Positions 21,043-30,597 are shown, counted from the stretch's first letter. The stretch is DNA of 64,000 nucleotides from Porticoccaceae bacterium (GCA_018654575.1 JABILI010000035.1:1-64000), one strand, 5' to 3'. Notes: a model not told the origin generated them from the sequence alone. A program made the numbers and translations.

Positions 21043-21708
21043 TTAGTCGAGCATTTTTTTTAAGTTTTTTAATTGCTGTTGATTATGTTTTTTAGTGGCC
21101 GGTACTTGAGAGACTTCGGGCAATGCTGGGGGTAGATCAACCGCCAGCTTTTCACCCGCTACTATACGGTCACAATACTGTTGGTAGATTTCACTAAATG
21201 CCGGCAGTGCTTTGGTTTCGATAGCATTAGCCAACATATGCCAGCCAGCATCCCGGCCAGCAAGATAAACCGCTGGATGAGACCAAGATTGGTCGGCTTT
21301 TGGGCTGCGCTTATTACACGCTTCTTGATAAGCCTTTCTGGGGGTAGGCAGTCCCGCCGGCATGCCTACATAACGGCAGGCATTGAGCATCTTATGTAAG
21401 GTTGGGAGGTATTCGCTGTCGGCGATAATTTTTTCTGCCGCCGCGCAAATGACATCCGGAGCGAAGTCATTGAGCTTACTCAACCATAATTTTTTGGCGA
21501 GCCCAACAGATTCATTTTTATCACCAAAAGCACTGTAATATTGATTGTGATAATTAGCTCTAAAAAGGGCAAACACCTGATTAATGGCATCAATTAGTTC
21601 TGGGCCAGCAGTGGGTGTGGATTTAGGACGCCCAGCTGCGGTCGGTGAGATCTTCGACGAAGCTGCGATCCCGGATGCGACCTTTTGAATATCCTTGCTG
21701 TTTGCCAT
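21043..21708 (-). CDS. Replication protein P-like (lambda P / helicase-loader-like) protein
   Basis: ELIDAINQVFALFRANYHNQYYSAF...LPTLHKMLNACRYVGMPAGLPTPRKAYQEACNK resembles lambda P-type proteins; overlaps the DnaT-like ORF. Confidence 0.65.
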   Translation of the reverse strand: MANSKDIQKVASGIAASSKISPTAAGRPKSTPTAGPELIDAINQVFALFRANYHNQYYSAFGDKNESVGLAKKLWLSKLNDFAPDVICAAAEKIIADSEYLPTLHKMLNACRYVGMPAGLPTPRKAYQEACNKRSPKADQSWSHPAVYLAGRDAGWHMLANAIETKALPAFSEIYQQYCDRIVAGEKLAVDLPPALPEVSQVPATKKHNQQQLKNLKKMLD

Positions 21709-22744
21709 TTGAAGTTTCCGTTAACAATTTACTTTGATGCGCCCATTGACGCTTCACATATTGTAAAAATTTAGTGCTCCAGGAGCATTGAGGCGTTCCA
21801 TTTTCTTGCCAGTATAAAACAAACTCGGGGATTATTTTTTCGGCAAATGGACGCTCTATATTTGCCATTTGCAAGACATCATACACTGCTTCTTTAGGTT
21901 TCCACTGCGCTGTGATTAGTCGTGGCATTGAGTCTTGTTCCATCATGCCATTAAAAAATTGCCATTGACGTCTGATATGCTGGATAAATTTTGAATCCCA
22001 GGTGCTTGATAGATCCCCTCGATCTCGCCAATAGAGAATAAATTCTGGGATGGCGTCTTCAATAAAGTTAGTGTTAATGCCGCCTTTAGTCACTAAGATA
22101 TCAAGTGCATCCGCCGAAGGTCGCCACTCCCCAGTCACTGATATTTCTTTTCGCCGCCGATTTTGAGTTGTTTCAGCTTGCTGCCATTGGCGCCAAACTT
22201 CTTTAATATATTTTGATTCCCAACTGTGTCGGGGCACATTGCGTTCGCGCCAGTAAGCGACAAATTGTGGTATTTGCTGTTGAGCAAATTCTCGAGTCAC
22301 ACCGAGTTGCGCGAGTTGCCGCAGCGCATCTTCGCTCGGCTGCCAGCTACCACCGATGGTTTTTGCTGAATGAGGATTGCTTGTTGTCGGCGCGAGCGCA
22401 ATGTTAGTAGACCTATCGGTCATCCCAGGCGATACGGCATTGGAATTTTCGTTAAAGGCAAACCGGAAATCATGGTGGGCGGTAAAAGGACCTCCACCAA
22501 TTAATAATAACCCTTTCTCATGTAGGCTTGCCGATAATCGACGAAAGTCATCTTGACCCCAGAAGGGTGCCAGCTCGAGAAGTTTATCGGAGGGCAATGT
22601 AATCCAGTCAAAACCGCTGCTGCTGACGGGGCTGCCATGGCTGATGCACTCCTGCAGAAGTTGCAGCAATACGGTCTCCTCTAGGCCAATGGTTGCGGCC
22701 AAGGTTGGAGAAATAACAATAGCTTTTTCAGGAATTAACGACAT
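21623..22744 (-). CDS. DnaT-like protein with three tandem DnaT-type ssDNA-binding domains
   Basis: Three repeats W-[QRK]-P-[SK]-x...IP[QE]F[VI]xYWR...SW[ED]SK[YF]I..[VI].RQW at residues about 134-188, 207-261, 281-334. Confidence 0.75.
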   Translation of the reverse strand: MSLIPEKAIVISPTLAATIGLEETVLLQLLQECISHGSPVSSSGFDWITLPSDKLLELAPFWGQDDFRRLSASLHEKGLLLIGGGPFTAHHDFRFAFNENSNAVSPGMTDRSTNIALAPTTSNPHSAKTIGGSWQPSEDALRQLAQLGVTREFAQQQIPQFVAYWRERNVPRHSWESKYIKEVWRQWQQAETTQNRRRKEISVTGEWRPSADALDILVTKGGINTNFIEDAIPEFILYWRDRGDLSSTWDSKFIQHIRRQWQFFNGMMEQDSMPRLITAQWKPKEAVYDVLQMANIERPFAEKIIPEFVLYWQENGTPQCSWSTKFLQYVKRQWAHQSKLLTETSNGKQQGYSKGRIRDRSFVEDLTDRSWAS

Positions 22745-22930
22745 CTTATTACTCTATCAGAAAGCCACTGCTTGGACGAGATAAAGATGGGGACAGTTAT
22801 GCTGTATTTTTATTCCGGGATCATTGGGCCACTATCGGGCACTCGGAAATATTATTTTGAACGGTAATAGTACTGTACATAACACCAGTAATAGGCTTAA
22901 ATAACCCTTAGTAGATGCAGGAGATGTTCG

Positions 22931-24298
22931 GTGGTCAGCAAAACCAAAACAGCGTATGTATGTAATGATTGCGGTGCAGATTATCGCAAATGGCAGGGTC
23001 AGTGCTCTGAGTGTAATGCTTGGAATACGCTCTCTGAGGTGCGATTAGGTAGTCCGGCTCGAGCGGGCAAAGTCTTGCGCCCCGGTTTTGCTGGTGTCGT
23101 TGATAGTGCGGTAAAAACACTTGCAGATATCGCTCTTGATGAAATCCCCCGCATAAGTTCGGGCGCCGGTGAATTAGACTTAGTACTAGGCGGAGGTTTT
23201 GTGCCTGGTTCCTGTGTATTACTGGGTGGCGAGCCTGGAGCTGGTAAAAGTACGGTGCTGTTGCAAACATTGTGTGCCATGGCTGAGAGCAATAGCGCAC
23301 TCTATGTTACTGGTGAAGAATCCCCCCAGCAGGTTGCGATGCGCGCCAACCGTCTTGGACTACCCACGGAAAAACTTGAAATAATGGCAGAGACCTCAGT
23401 TGAAACTGTCTGTGCTATTGCTGAGAAAAAGCGGCCAAAAATACTCGTCGTAGATTCTATTCAAGTCATGCATATTGAGGAAGTGTCCTCTGCTCCAGGG
23501 AGTGTTTCCCAGGTGAGAGAGAGTGCTGCAATGTTAGTGCGTTTTGCCAAGCAGACGGGAACAGTGCTGATCTTAGTGGGTCATGTAACCAAAGATGGAT
23601 CATTGGCAGGCCCAAAGGTTCTTGAGCATATGATAGATTGTTCTTTGATGCTGGAGGGCTCAAGTGATAGCCACTTTAGAACACTGCGTAGCAATAAAAA
23701 TCGGTTTGGTGCGGTCAATGAGTTAGGCGTTTTCGCCATGACTGATAAAGGCTTACGTGAGGTGCCCAATCCATCTGCCATATTTTTACAGCGTGGCGAG
23801 GAGGTTTCTTCGGGTAGTGTGGTAATGGTGGTATGGGAGGGTACGCGGCCGTTACTGGTTGAATTACAGGCCTTGGTCGACGATAGCCATTTAGGTAATC
23901 CGCGCCGCGTAACCGTTGGTTTGGATCATAATCGTTTGTCGATGTTGCTAGCCGTTTTACATAGACATGGTGGCATTATGGTGGGTGATCAAGATGTGTT
24001 TGTTAATGTGGTTGGCGGTGTGAAGGTTCTAGAGACCAGTGCCGACTTGGCATTAATTTTATCGGTTATGTCCAGCTTCCGTGATAGCCCGCTACCTAAA
24101 GACTTGGTTGTGTTTGGAGAGGTTGGCTTGTCCGGTGAAATTCGGCCGGTGGCTAATGGTCAGGAGCGACTGAGGGAGGCGGCTAAGCACGGTTTTACCC
24201 GAGCGATTGTTCCGGCAGGGAATATGCCCAAGCAGCCGATTAAAGGGATGAAGGTTATTTCAGTTCGCAAGATCACAGAGGCCTTAGAGGCACTTTAG
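22931..24298 (+). CDS. radA: DNA repair protein RadA
   Basis: CxxC zinc finger YVCNDCGADYRKWQGQCSECNAWNT, GGEPGAGKST, KNRFG motif, Lon-like C-terminus. Confidence 0.97.
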   Translation: MVSKTKTAYVCNDCGADYRKWQGQCSECNAWNTLSEVRLGSPARAGKVLRPGFAGVVDSAVKTLADIALDEIPRISSGAGELDLVLGGGFVPGSCVLLGGEPGAGKSTVLLQTLCAMAESNSALYVTGEESPQQVAMRANRLGLPTEKLEIMAETSVETVCAIAEKKRPKILVVDSIQVMHIEEVSSAPGSVSQVRESAAMLVRFAKQTGTVLILVGHVTKDGSLAGPKVLEHMIDCSLMLEGSSDSHFRTLRSNKNRFGAVNELGVFAMTDKGLREVPNPSAIFLQRGEEVSSGSVVMVVWEGTRPLLVELQALVDDSHLGNPRRVTVGLDHNRLSMLLAVLHRHGGIMVGDQDVFVNVVGGVKVLETSADLALILSVMSSFRDSPLPKDLVVFGEVGLSGEIRPVANGQERLREAAKHGFTRAIVPAGNMPKQPIKGMKVISVRKITEALEAL

Positions 24299-24301
24299 AC
24301 G

Positions 24302-24586
24302 CTACGCTGTGGTCAAGATGGAGATATGCTCCGGCTCTTTCAGAAGCGGTTGTATTTGTGTCAGAGCTGCACGCCTTTCGTTAGAATGATACCAAGCCTT
24401 CCAGTCCGCCAAACATTCCATTTGAATGAGCGTATAACGTATTTTAGTATCTTTTAAATCCTTGAAAGCCTTGCTGGAAATAAAACCCTGAGCGGGAACG
24501 GCGGCCTGAATAATTTTCCTTGAAAACTCTTCATAAGTCGCCTCCATTTCCGATGCTAATGTTCGTTTTATCAAGACCGCCAGCAT
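24302..24586 (-). CDS. Antibiotic biosynthesis monooxygenase (ABM)-like domain protein
   Basis: Small alpha/beta ABM-like pattern (MLAVLIKRTL...EFSRKIIQAAVPAQGFISSKAF...DWKAWYHSNERRAAL). Confidence 0.55.
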   Translation of the reverse strand: MLAVLIKRTLASEMEATYEEFSRKIIQAAVPAQGFISSKAFKDLKDTKIRYTLIQMECLADWKAWYHSNERRAALTQIQPLLKEPEHISILTTA

Positions 24587-24699
24587 TTTTGACTCCTTCT
24601 CTACAGACCCAGGGGAGCATCATGCTTAAAGCTACTTTATTAGTAAAGGTGTTTGACATCGGAACCTCTCAAGCGTAAATTGCCAGTTCTTGCTTCGGC

Positions 24700-24920
24700 A
24701 ACAGGTTCTCAATGTTCGAATATCTTTTTTTGATGTTTTAGCTGAGAGTTAAACGGGAAATCGGTGCGTTACAACGACAATGGTCGACGCTATTCCGATA
24801 CTGCCCCCGCAACGGTAAATAAGAATATTTGATGGAAGTACCACTGTGCGATTGCATGGGAAGGTTATCAAATAGAGCGCTAGCTCACTTATGAGTCCGG
24901 AGACCGGCCTGTCGCTACGC
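24700..24920 (+). promoter_or_regulatory. Cobalamin (AdoCbl) riboswitch upstream of btuB
   Basis: gggaaatcggtgcg...ACTGCCCCCGCAACGGTAA...ccactgtgcg...gggaagg...gagtccGGAGACCGGCCTG, the B12-box architecture; immediately upstream of btuB. Outer boundaries approximate. Confidence 0.92.
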
Positions 24921-25027
24921 AAATACCGCGGGGTGCGGTCTTGTGCTGATTGACAGTTTCTGTCCCTCTGCTTTACGCCCCGTATATTTAAAATCTATAC
25001 GCTCGGGTGAGAGTGTCAGAGGAAATC

Positions 25028-26941
25028 ATGAGAAAAACATCCTTTTTATCTTTAGCACTAACGTTGTCCGCTACATCATTACAGGCGCAGACTGTTGTCG
25101 CCGATACAGAAATTCAGGAAGTGCTGGTAAGTGCTTCACTTGTTCCTATTACAGTGAGTCGGTCTGCTAACGCTATTACCGTTATTGATAGAGAGCAGAT
25201 AAAAAATCGTGCGGCTCTAAGTGTTAGCGAGCTTCTTCGTGATGTTCCCGGGTTTGCTGTTAGTCGCAGCGGTGTCCAGGGTTCACAAACTCAGATTCGT
25301 GTTCGGGGAGCAGAGGCTAACCATTTACTCGTTATGATTGATGGGGTTGAAGCCAATGACCCATCTCAGAGCGATGAGCTTAACTGGGGCACTTTGGTTA
25401 CTGATGATATTGAACGTATCGAAGTTATTCGTGGCCCGCAAAGTTCGTTGCGCGGCAGTGATGCGATCTCTGGTGTGGTGAATATTATTACTCGCAATGC
25501 CGATCAACCTTTCAGTGCCAAGGTATTTACCGAAGTGGGTAGTTTTTCGACTCAGCGTAATGGTTTTAGTGTTGGGCACAAGCGTGGTGATTTTGATATC
25601 CGGTTAGGAGTTAGCGACACGGAAACTGACGGCGCTAACATTTCACGATCTGGTGATGAGAAAGATGGGTATGAAAATACCAGTATCAATTTAAAATCTG
25701 GTTTTAAGGTGAGTGACGAATTAGAGTTTTCATTTGCGGCTCGGCAGTCTGATGGTATGAATGAATTCGATGCCGACAATGACTTCGATGGTTTTGTTGA
25801 AGATCAGGATCGCGTTTCTGAATTCCGTAATCGCACTATGAGAGTGCAGGGCGACTATATGTCTGCTGACGGCAATTGGCAGCATAAACTTCTGATAGCA
25901 CAATCAAACAATGATAATGAAGCCTTTGCTGATGGTGTTTTAGGCAACCGTACTGCCTCGACCAAAGATCAGTATCAATATATTGGGTCCATGTTTTGGG
26001 ATGGATCAACGCAAAGACTGTCTTTCTTGGCGGAGCTTGAAGAGGAGGACTTCAAGCAAAGAGGCTCTCTCAATTGGGGTCTAGATCCAAATCAAGATCG
26101 CGAGCGTGATACCAATAGCTTTGCGATCGAGTATCGCACTGATATTTCCGAAAACCTAACCTTAGCTGCTAGTGGCCGGTATGATGATAATTCTGAATTT
26201 GAAAGTACTAACACTTATAGGGTAGAAGCGGTTTATCAGTTGAGTGATAGCGCTCGTCTGCGTAGTGCCTATGGCACAGCTGTTAAGAATCCGACTTTTT
26301 CTGAGCGCTTTGGTTTTTATACCAACTTTATTGGGAACCCTAATCTTGAGCCTGAAGAGTCCACTAGCCGGGAGTTGGGTATAGACAAGCAACTGGGCCA
26401 GCTAAGCTTATCCGTCACACTATTTGATTCAAAGTTAGACAATGAAATTGATGGCTTCGTCTATGACCCCGTTACTTTTGGTCATACCGCAGGTAATAAA
26501 GAAGGGACCAGTAGGCGACAGGGCGCAGAGCTAACGGCAATGGGTTCGCTGGGGAGTAATCTATCTCTTAATGCGGCCTACACCCTCACTGATTCAGTCG
26601 AATCAGATGGCGCCGGCGGCTATAGAGATGAGGTGCGTCGTGCTCGTCATACAGCTAGCCTGAACTTGGCTTGGCAGGTCATGGATAATCTTCACATCAA
26701 TACTAATGCCCAGTATAACGGCAGTCAGGCTGATGTATTCTTCCCGCCTTGGCCCACACCTTCGGAGACAGTTACTCTTAATAACTATACCTTATTAAAT
26801 GTGAGCGCTCACTTCGATGCGACAGAAAGCTTGACTATTTATCTGCGACTGGACAATTTACTTGATGATAATTACGAAGAAGTGTTTGGCTATCAGACGT
26901 TGGGTTTCGGTGCTAGTTTAGGGTTACACTATAGCTTGTAG
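25028..26941 (+). CDS. btuB: TonB-dependent vitamin B12 receptor
   Basis: Plug domain (NAITVIDREQIKNRAALSVSELLRDVPGFAVSRSG), TonB barrel with C-terminal aromatic-rich strand; riboswitch upstream. Start moved to 25028. Confidence 0.92.
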   Translation: MRKTSFLSLALTLSATSLQAQTVVADTEIQEVLVSASLVPITVSRSANAITVIDREQIKNRAALSVSELLRDVPGFAVSRSGVQGSQTQIRVRGAEANHLLVMIDGVEANDPSQSDELNWGTLVTDDIERIEVIRGPQSSLRGSDAISGVVNIITRNADQPFSAKVFTEVGSFSTQRNGFSVGHKRGDFDIRLGVSDTETDGANISRSGDEKDGYENTSINLKSGFKVSDELEFSFAARQSDGMNEFDADNDFDGFVEDQDRVSEFRNRTMRVQGDYMSADGNWQHKLLIAQSNNDNEAFADGVLGNRTASTKDQYQYIGSMFWDGSTQRLSFLAELEEEDFKQRGSLNWGLDPNQDRERDTNSFAIEYRTDISENLTLAASGRYDDNSEFESTNTYRVEAVYQLSDSARLRSAYGTAVKNPTFSERFGFYTNFIGNPNLEPEESTSRELGIDKQLGQLSLSVTLFDSKLDNEIDGFVYDPVTFGHTAGNKEGTSRRQGAELTAMGSLGSNLSLNAAYTLTDSVESDGAGGYRDEVRRARHTASLNLAWQVMDNLHINTNAQYNGSQADVFFPPWPTPSETVTLNNYTLLNVSAHFDATESLTIYLRLDNLLDDNYEEVFGYQTLGFGASLGLHYSL

Positions 26942-26955
26942 CAGAGATCTATTGA

Positions 26956-27148
26956 ATGAGCAATACAACTAAATTAGAGACAAAACGGGTGTTTCTCTCT
27001 TGGAGTAGCGGGAAAGACTCGACTTGGACTCTATATCAGTTGCAACAGTGCGTTTAATCGCTCCGCCATTCACGGTGTCCGACAACAGCTTTTGCGCCTT
27101 CAGGATAAGGCTACTGGATTACCCTCAGCAATTCAATTTAATGCCTAA
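26956..27148 (+). pseudogene. Relic of DUF71/COG2102 ATP-pyrophosphatase (B12-associated / diphthine-ammonia-ligase-like)
   Basis: ATG at 26956 reads MSNTTKLETKRVFLSWSSGKDSTWTLYQLQQCV* (stop 27055-27057); +1 frame from 27053 reads FNRSAIHGVRQQLLRLQDKATGLPSAIQFNA* (stop 27146-27148). Both match consecutive parts of the family, with the intervening and C-terminal segments missing. Confidence 0.8.
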
Positions 27149-27160
27149 GGTCTAAAAGAT

Positions 27161-27775
27161 ATGAAAGACGAAAATACTAAAAAAGAACAGCGGCACCAGA
27201 AAAAGATGGAGAAGCAAAAAGAGAAGATTGATGCCAATATTGCAGCTGCTAGCGAAGAGCGCGGTGTTTCTATTTTATTGACGGGTGACGGTAAAGGTAA
27301 AACCAGCTCGGCATTTGGCATGGTATTACGCGCGCTCGGCTATGGATATCGGGTTGGTGTCGTTCAATTTATCAAAGGCGAGCAGCTTTCCGGTGAAGAG
27401 CTTTACCTCAAAAATAATTTACCTGAGGTGGATTTTTATCAAATGGGTACTGGCTTTACCTGGGATACTCAAGATAGATCTGGCGATATAGTCGCGGCCG
27501 AAAGAACATGGGCAGTTGTTGAGCCAATGCTCAGAGATGACAGCTATCACCTTGTGGTGATGGATGAACTAACTTATATGCTAAGTTTCAAATATCTCGA
27601 TGAAGAAAAAGTGCTCTCTGCGATTAAAAACAGGCCTAAAAATCAAAGTATTGTAGTCACAGGTAGAGGCGGCGGTAGCGCTATTAGAGATCTTGTCGAT
27701 ACTGTCTCTGAAGTCAAAGATATAAAACACGCCTACCACTCAGGTGTCATGGCTCGCAAGGGCGTGGACTATTAA
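27161..27775 (+). CDS. cobO (btuR): Cob(I)yrinic acid a,c-diamide adenosyltransferase
   Basis: LLTGDGKGKTSSAFGM P-loop, VVMDELTYML. Confidence 0.95.
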   Translation: MKDENTKKEQRHQKKMEKQKEKIDANIAAASEERGVSILLTGDGKGKTSSAFGMVLRALGYGYRVGVVQFIKGEQLSGEELYLKNNLPEVDFYQMGTGFTWDTQDRSGDIVAAERTWAVVEPMLRDDSYHLVVMDELTYMLSFKYLDEEKVLSAIKNRPKNQSIVVTGRGGGSAIRDLVDTVSEVKDIKHAYHSGVMARKGVDY

Positions 27776-28795
27776 TTGCGCCATTTCTCTGCAGGCAGGT
27801 TAATCGGCATACTGGTAATTTTATTGCCTGTCGTCGCACTTTTATCCATGACTGTGGGTACTGTCAGTATCTCTTGGTTTGATGCGCTGCGTGCTGTTGT
27901 TGGGAGCTCCTCCACGAGCCAAATAGATACCATTTTATTTGATATTCGATTGCCACGAATTCTGTTAGCTATTTTTGTAGGCGCAGTATTGGCCAGCACA
28001 GGTGCAGTAATGCAGGGGTTATTTCGAAACCCTTTGGCCGACCCTTCATTAATCGGGGTTTCTAGCGGCGCATCTGTAGGCGCTAGTTTGATGATTGTGA
28101 CTGCCGGCGGATTTATTCAAGGTGGTGCGTTGGTCGGGCTTTCGCTCGTGTCGATAGGTGCTTTTGTTGGTGGCTTCACGGCTACATTGCTGGTCTATCG
28201 TCTGGCTACTTCAGGAATGGGAACATCCGTTACTACTATGTTGTTAGCCGGTATTGCCATAGGTGCCCTGGCCGGCGCCCTAAACAGTCTACTCAGCTAT
28301 TTTTCTGATAATGATATGTTACGCCAAATTAGCCTTTGGCAGATGGGCAATCTTAGTGGCGCTAGCTGGTTAAAAGTAACCATTATGGGCGCGGTAGCTG
28401 TGCTCTTGATGGGTTTATTCCCTCGAGACAGCAGGGCGCTAAATGCGCTACTGCTGGGAGAATCTGAGGCTCGTCACTTAGGTATCAATGTGCAACGGGT
28501 AAAGCGTCGATTAATTGTGCTAACAGCCTTGGGCGTAGGTGTGTCTGTAGCGGTTGCTGGGTTGGTTGGGTTTGTTGGTTTGATTATGCCGCATATTATA
28601 CGGTTAATGATTGGACCTGATCATCGTTGGCTGATCCCAGCTTCTGGATTGGCGGGCGCAACATTACTTGTGGTTGCCGATAGCTTGGCGCGCGTAGTGG
28701 TCGTTCCTGCTGAATTACCGACAGGTATTCTCACAGCTATTTTAGGGGCTCCTTTCTTTGTAGCGTTGCTATTACAGCAACGAAAGGATGTGTAG
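27776..28795 (+). CDS. btuC: FecCD/BtuC-family ABC transporter permease
   Basis: FecCD permease (GAVMQGLFRNPLADPSLIGVSSGASVGA, GFVGLIMPHIIRLMIGPDHR); TTG start directly after the cobO stop. Confidence 0.9.
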   Translation: MRHFSAGRLIGILVILLPVVALLSMTVGTVSISWFDALRAVVGSSSTSQIDTILFDIRLPRILLAIFVGAVLASTGAVMQGLFRNPLADPSLIGVSSGASVGASLMIVTAGGFIQGGALVGLSLVSIGAFVGGFTATLLVYRLATSGMGTSVTTMLLAGIAIGALAGALNSLLSYFSDNDMLRQISLWQMGNLSGASWLKVTIMGAVAVLLMGLFPRDSRALNALLLGESEARHLGINVQRVKRRLIVLTALGVGVSVAVAGLVGFVGLIMPHIIRLMIGPDHRWLIPASGLAGATLLVVADSLARVVVVPAELPTGILTAILGAPFFVALLLQQRKDV

Positions 28796-28798
28796 GCC

Positions 28799-29572
28799 AT
28801 GACTATGCTAGCTAAGGATATTTCTCTGCACCTATCGGGCTTCGATCTGCTGCGTAATATCAGTCTTGAGGTGGAAGCGGGCAAGGTCACCGCCATTGTC
28901 GGACCAAATGGCGCAGGTAAGTCGAGTTTACTCAAGGTTCTGACAGGAGAGATGCCTGTAACCAAAGGAGATGTTTACTTTAACAGTCTCTTGTTAAATC
29001 AATGGTCGTTATTAGAAAAAGCGCAAATGTTAGCGGTACTTCCGCAACATACCTTACTTAATTTCTCCTTTACAGCTGATGAAGTGGTTGGTTTGGGGCG
29101 CATCCCTCATCAGACTGGCATCGCTAAAGACCTGCAAATTGTCGCCGAGGCTCTTGATCTGGTGGACGCAAGTTATCTCCAACGTCGTTTTTATACGCAG
29201 ATGTCTGGGGGTGAAAAGCAACGCGTTCAGTTGGCACGAGTGCTAGCACAAATCTGGCAGCCCAGTATTTTAGGCGAGCAATTTCTAGTGCTTGATGAGC
29301 CGACCTCGGCTTTTGACCTTTCCCATCAAAAACTCACTCTGGATATTGTTCGTCAGCTTGCTGAAAGAGGTGTTGGGGTCGTAATGGTGTTGCATGATCT
29401 GAATCTAGCGGCACGTTGTGCCGACAATCTAGTAGTCATTGACGGAGGCGTGATTGCGGCTCAAGGCAGACCAGAAGCGGTTTTAACAGAGGCTTTAATC
29501 GATAAGGTGTTTGGCGTGAAATCCATTATTTCTGAGCACCCAATTACAAAGCGTCCTCTGGTGATTACTTAA
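28799..29572 (+). CDS. btuD: ABC transporter ATP-binding protein (BtuD/HmuV type)
   Basis: GPNGAGKSSLLKVL, MSGGEKQRVQLARVLAQ, FLVLDEPTSAFD. Confidence 0.88.
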   Translation: MTMLAKDISLHLSGFDLLRNISLEVEAGKVTAIVGPNGAGKSSLLKVLTGEMPVTKGDVYFNSLLLNQWSLLEKAQMLAVLPQHTLLNFSFTADEVVGLGRIPHQTGIAKDLQIVAEALDLVDASYLQRRFYTQMSGGEKQRVQLARVLAQIWQPSILGEQFLVLDEPTSAFDLSHQKLTLDIVRQLAERGVGVVMVLHDLNLAARCADNLVVIDGGVIAAQGRPEAVLTEALIDKVFGVKSIISEHPITKRPLVIT

Positions 29573-30441
29573 TGCGCGCGCTCATAAGTATTTTAGCTTG
29601 GCTGTCTTTATCCGTTGCTGCGGAGGTTATAGTGGTTGATGACAATGGTCAAAAACTTCACCTTACGGAGCCAGCAAAGCGGATTATTAGCCTTGCTCCT
29701 AATATTACCGAAGTCCTTTTTTATATAGGTGCCGGGGACCAAATAGTAGGTGCCGATGAATACAGCAACTATCCTGAAGCGGCCAAAGACATTCTGCGCG
29801 TGAACAATTATGCGGCTGCTAATTACGAGTTAATACTGTCATTAAAGCCTGACTTAGTGATTGCTTGGCAGTCAGGCAATGGCGATAAAATTATTAATCC
29901 ATTGCGCAAGTTAGGTATTCCTGTGTTTGTGGTGGAAACCCAAAAGATTGATACGATTCCAAGCCTGTTTAGGCGGTTCGGTGAACTCAGTGGCCAACAA
30001 GGACAAGCTGAGCGGCTAGCTGTAGCATTTGCTGAGCGTTTAAAAGTTCTGCGTGCAGCCCAAACTGGCAAGCCAGTGATTAAAACATTCTATCAAATAT
30101 GGGACGAGCCTCTGATTACGTTAAACGGAGAGCATATGGTCAGTGACATCATCGATCTCTGTGGAGGAGTCAATATTTTTGCCGATGCTATTCCACTGGT
30201 TCCCTATGTGAATATTGAATCGATTGTGGCGGCCGACCCTCAAGTGATAATTGCGGGTGGTAGCCAAGAAGAGAAGCCAATGTGGTTTGAGAGCTGGCAG
30301 CAATGGGTAGGAGTATCTGCGGTTATTAACAAGCAGATTTATTTGATTCCATCAGATCTTATGCAGCGCCATTCCGTACGTATTCTTGAGGGGGCGGAGT
30401 TGATGTGTGGTCATCTGGATAGTGCTAGATTGGCCGAGTAG
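29572..30441 (+). CDS. btuF: Periplasmic B12-binding protein
   Basis: PAKRIISLAPNITEVLFYIGAGDQIVGADEYSNYP..., signal peptide; operon context. Confidence 0.9.
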   Translation: MRALISILAWLSLSVAAEVIVVDDNGQKLHLTEPAKRIISLAPNITEVLFYIGAGDQIVGADEYSNYPEAAKDILRVNNYAAANYELILSLKPDLVIAWQSGNGDKIINPLRKLGIPVFVVETQKIDTIPSLFRRFGELSGQQGQAERLAVAFAERLKVLRAAQTGKPVIKTFYQIWDEPLITLNGEHMVSDIIDLCGGVNIFADAIPLVPYVNIESIVAADPQVIIAGGSQEEKPMWFESWQQWVGVSAVINKQIYLIPSDLMQRHSVRILEGAELMCGHLDSARLAE

Positions 30442-30486
30442 ATATAGCCAGCAAAATGCTCGAGCGAGCAAAAACAAGCAAACAAT

Positions 30487-30515
30487 AAAAAAGCCGCTGA
30501 CATTGTCAGCGGCTT
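30487..30515 (-). terminator. Rho-independent terminator downstream of amtB (possibly bidirectional)
   Basis: aagccgctgac-att-gtcagcggctt, perfect 11 bp stem with an A-run at 30487-30492 (a U-tract on the minus strand). Confidence 0.88.
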
Positions 30516-30597
30516 AATGCCTTCGCCCACTCTACATATTATTTTATTTAAAGCAGGTAGTGAGCCAGCTTCTTCTTACTTAACACTTATCTTATAA

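Noticed and set aside
22935-23300. Antisense ORFs (121 and 97 aa) inside the start of radA
   Set aside because: Fully overlap a strongly supported conserved CDS; low-complexity shadow ORFs
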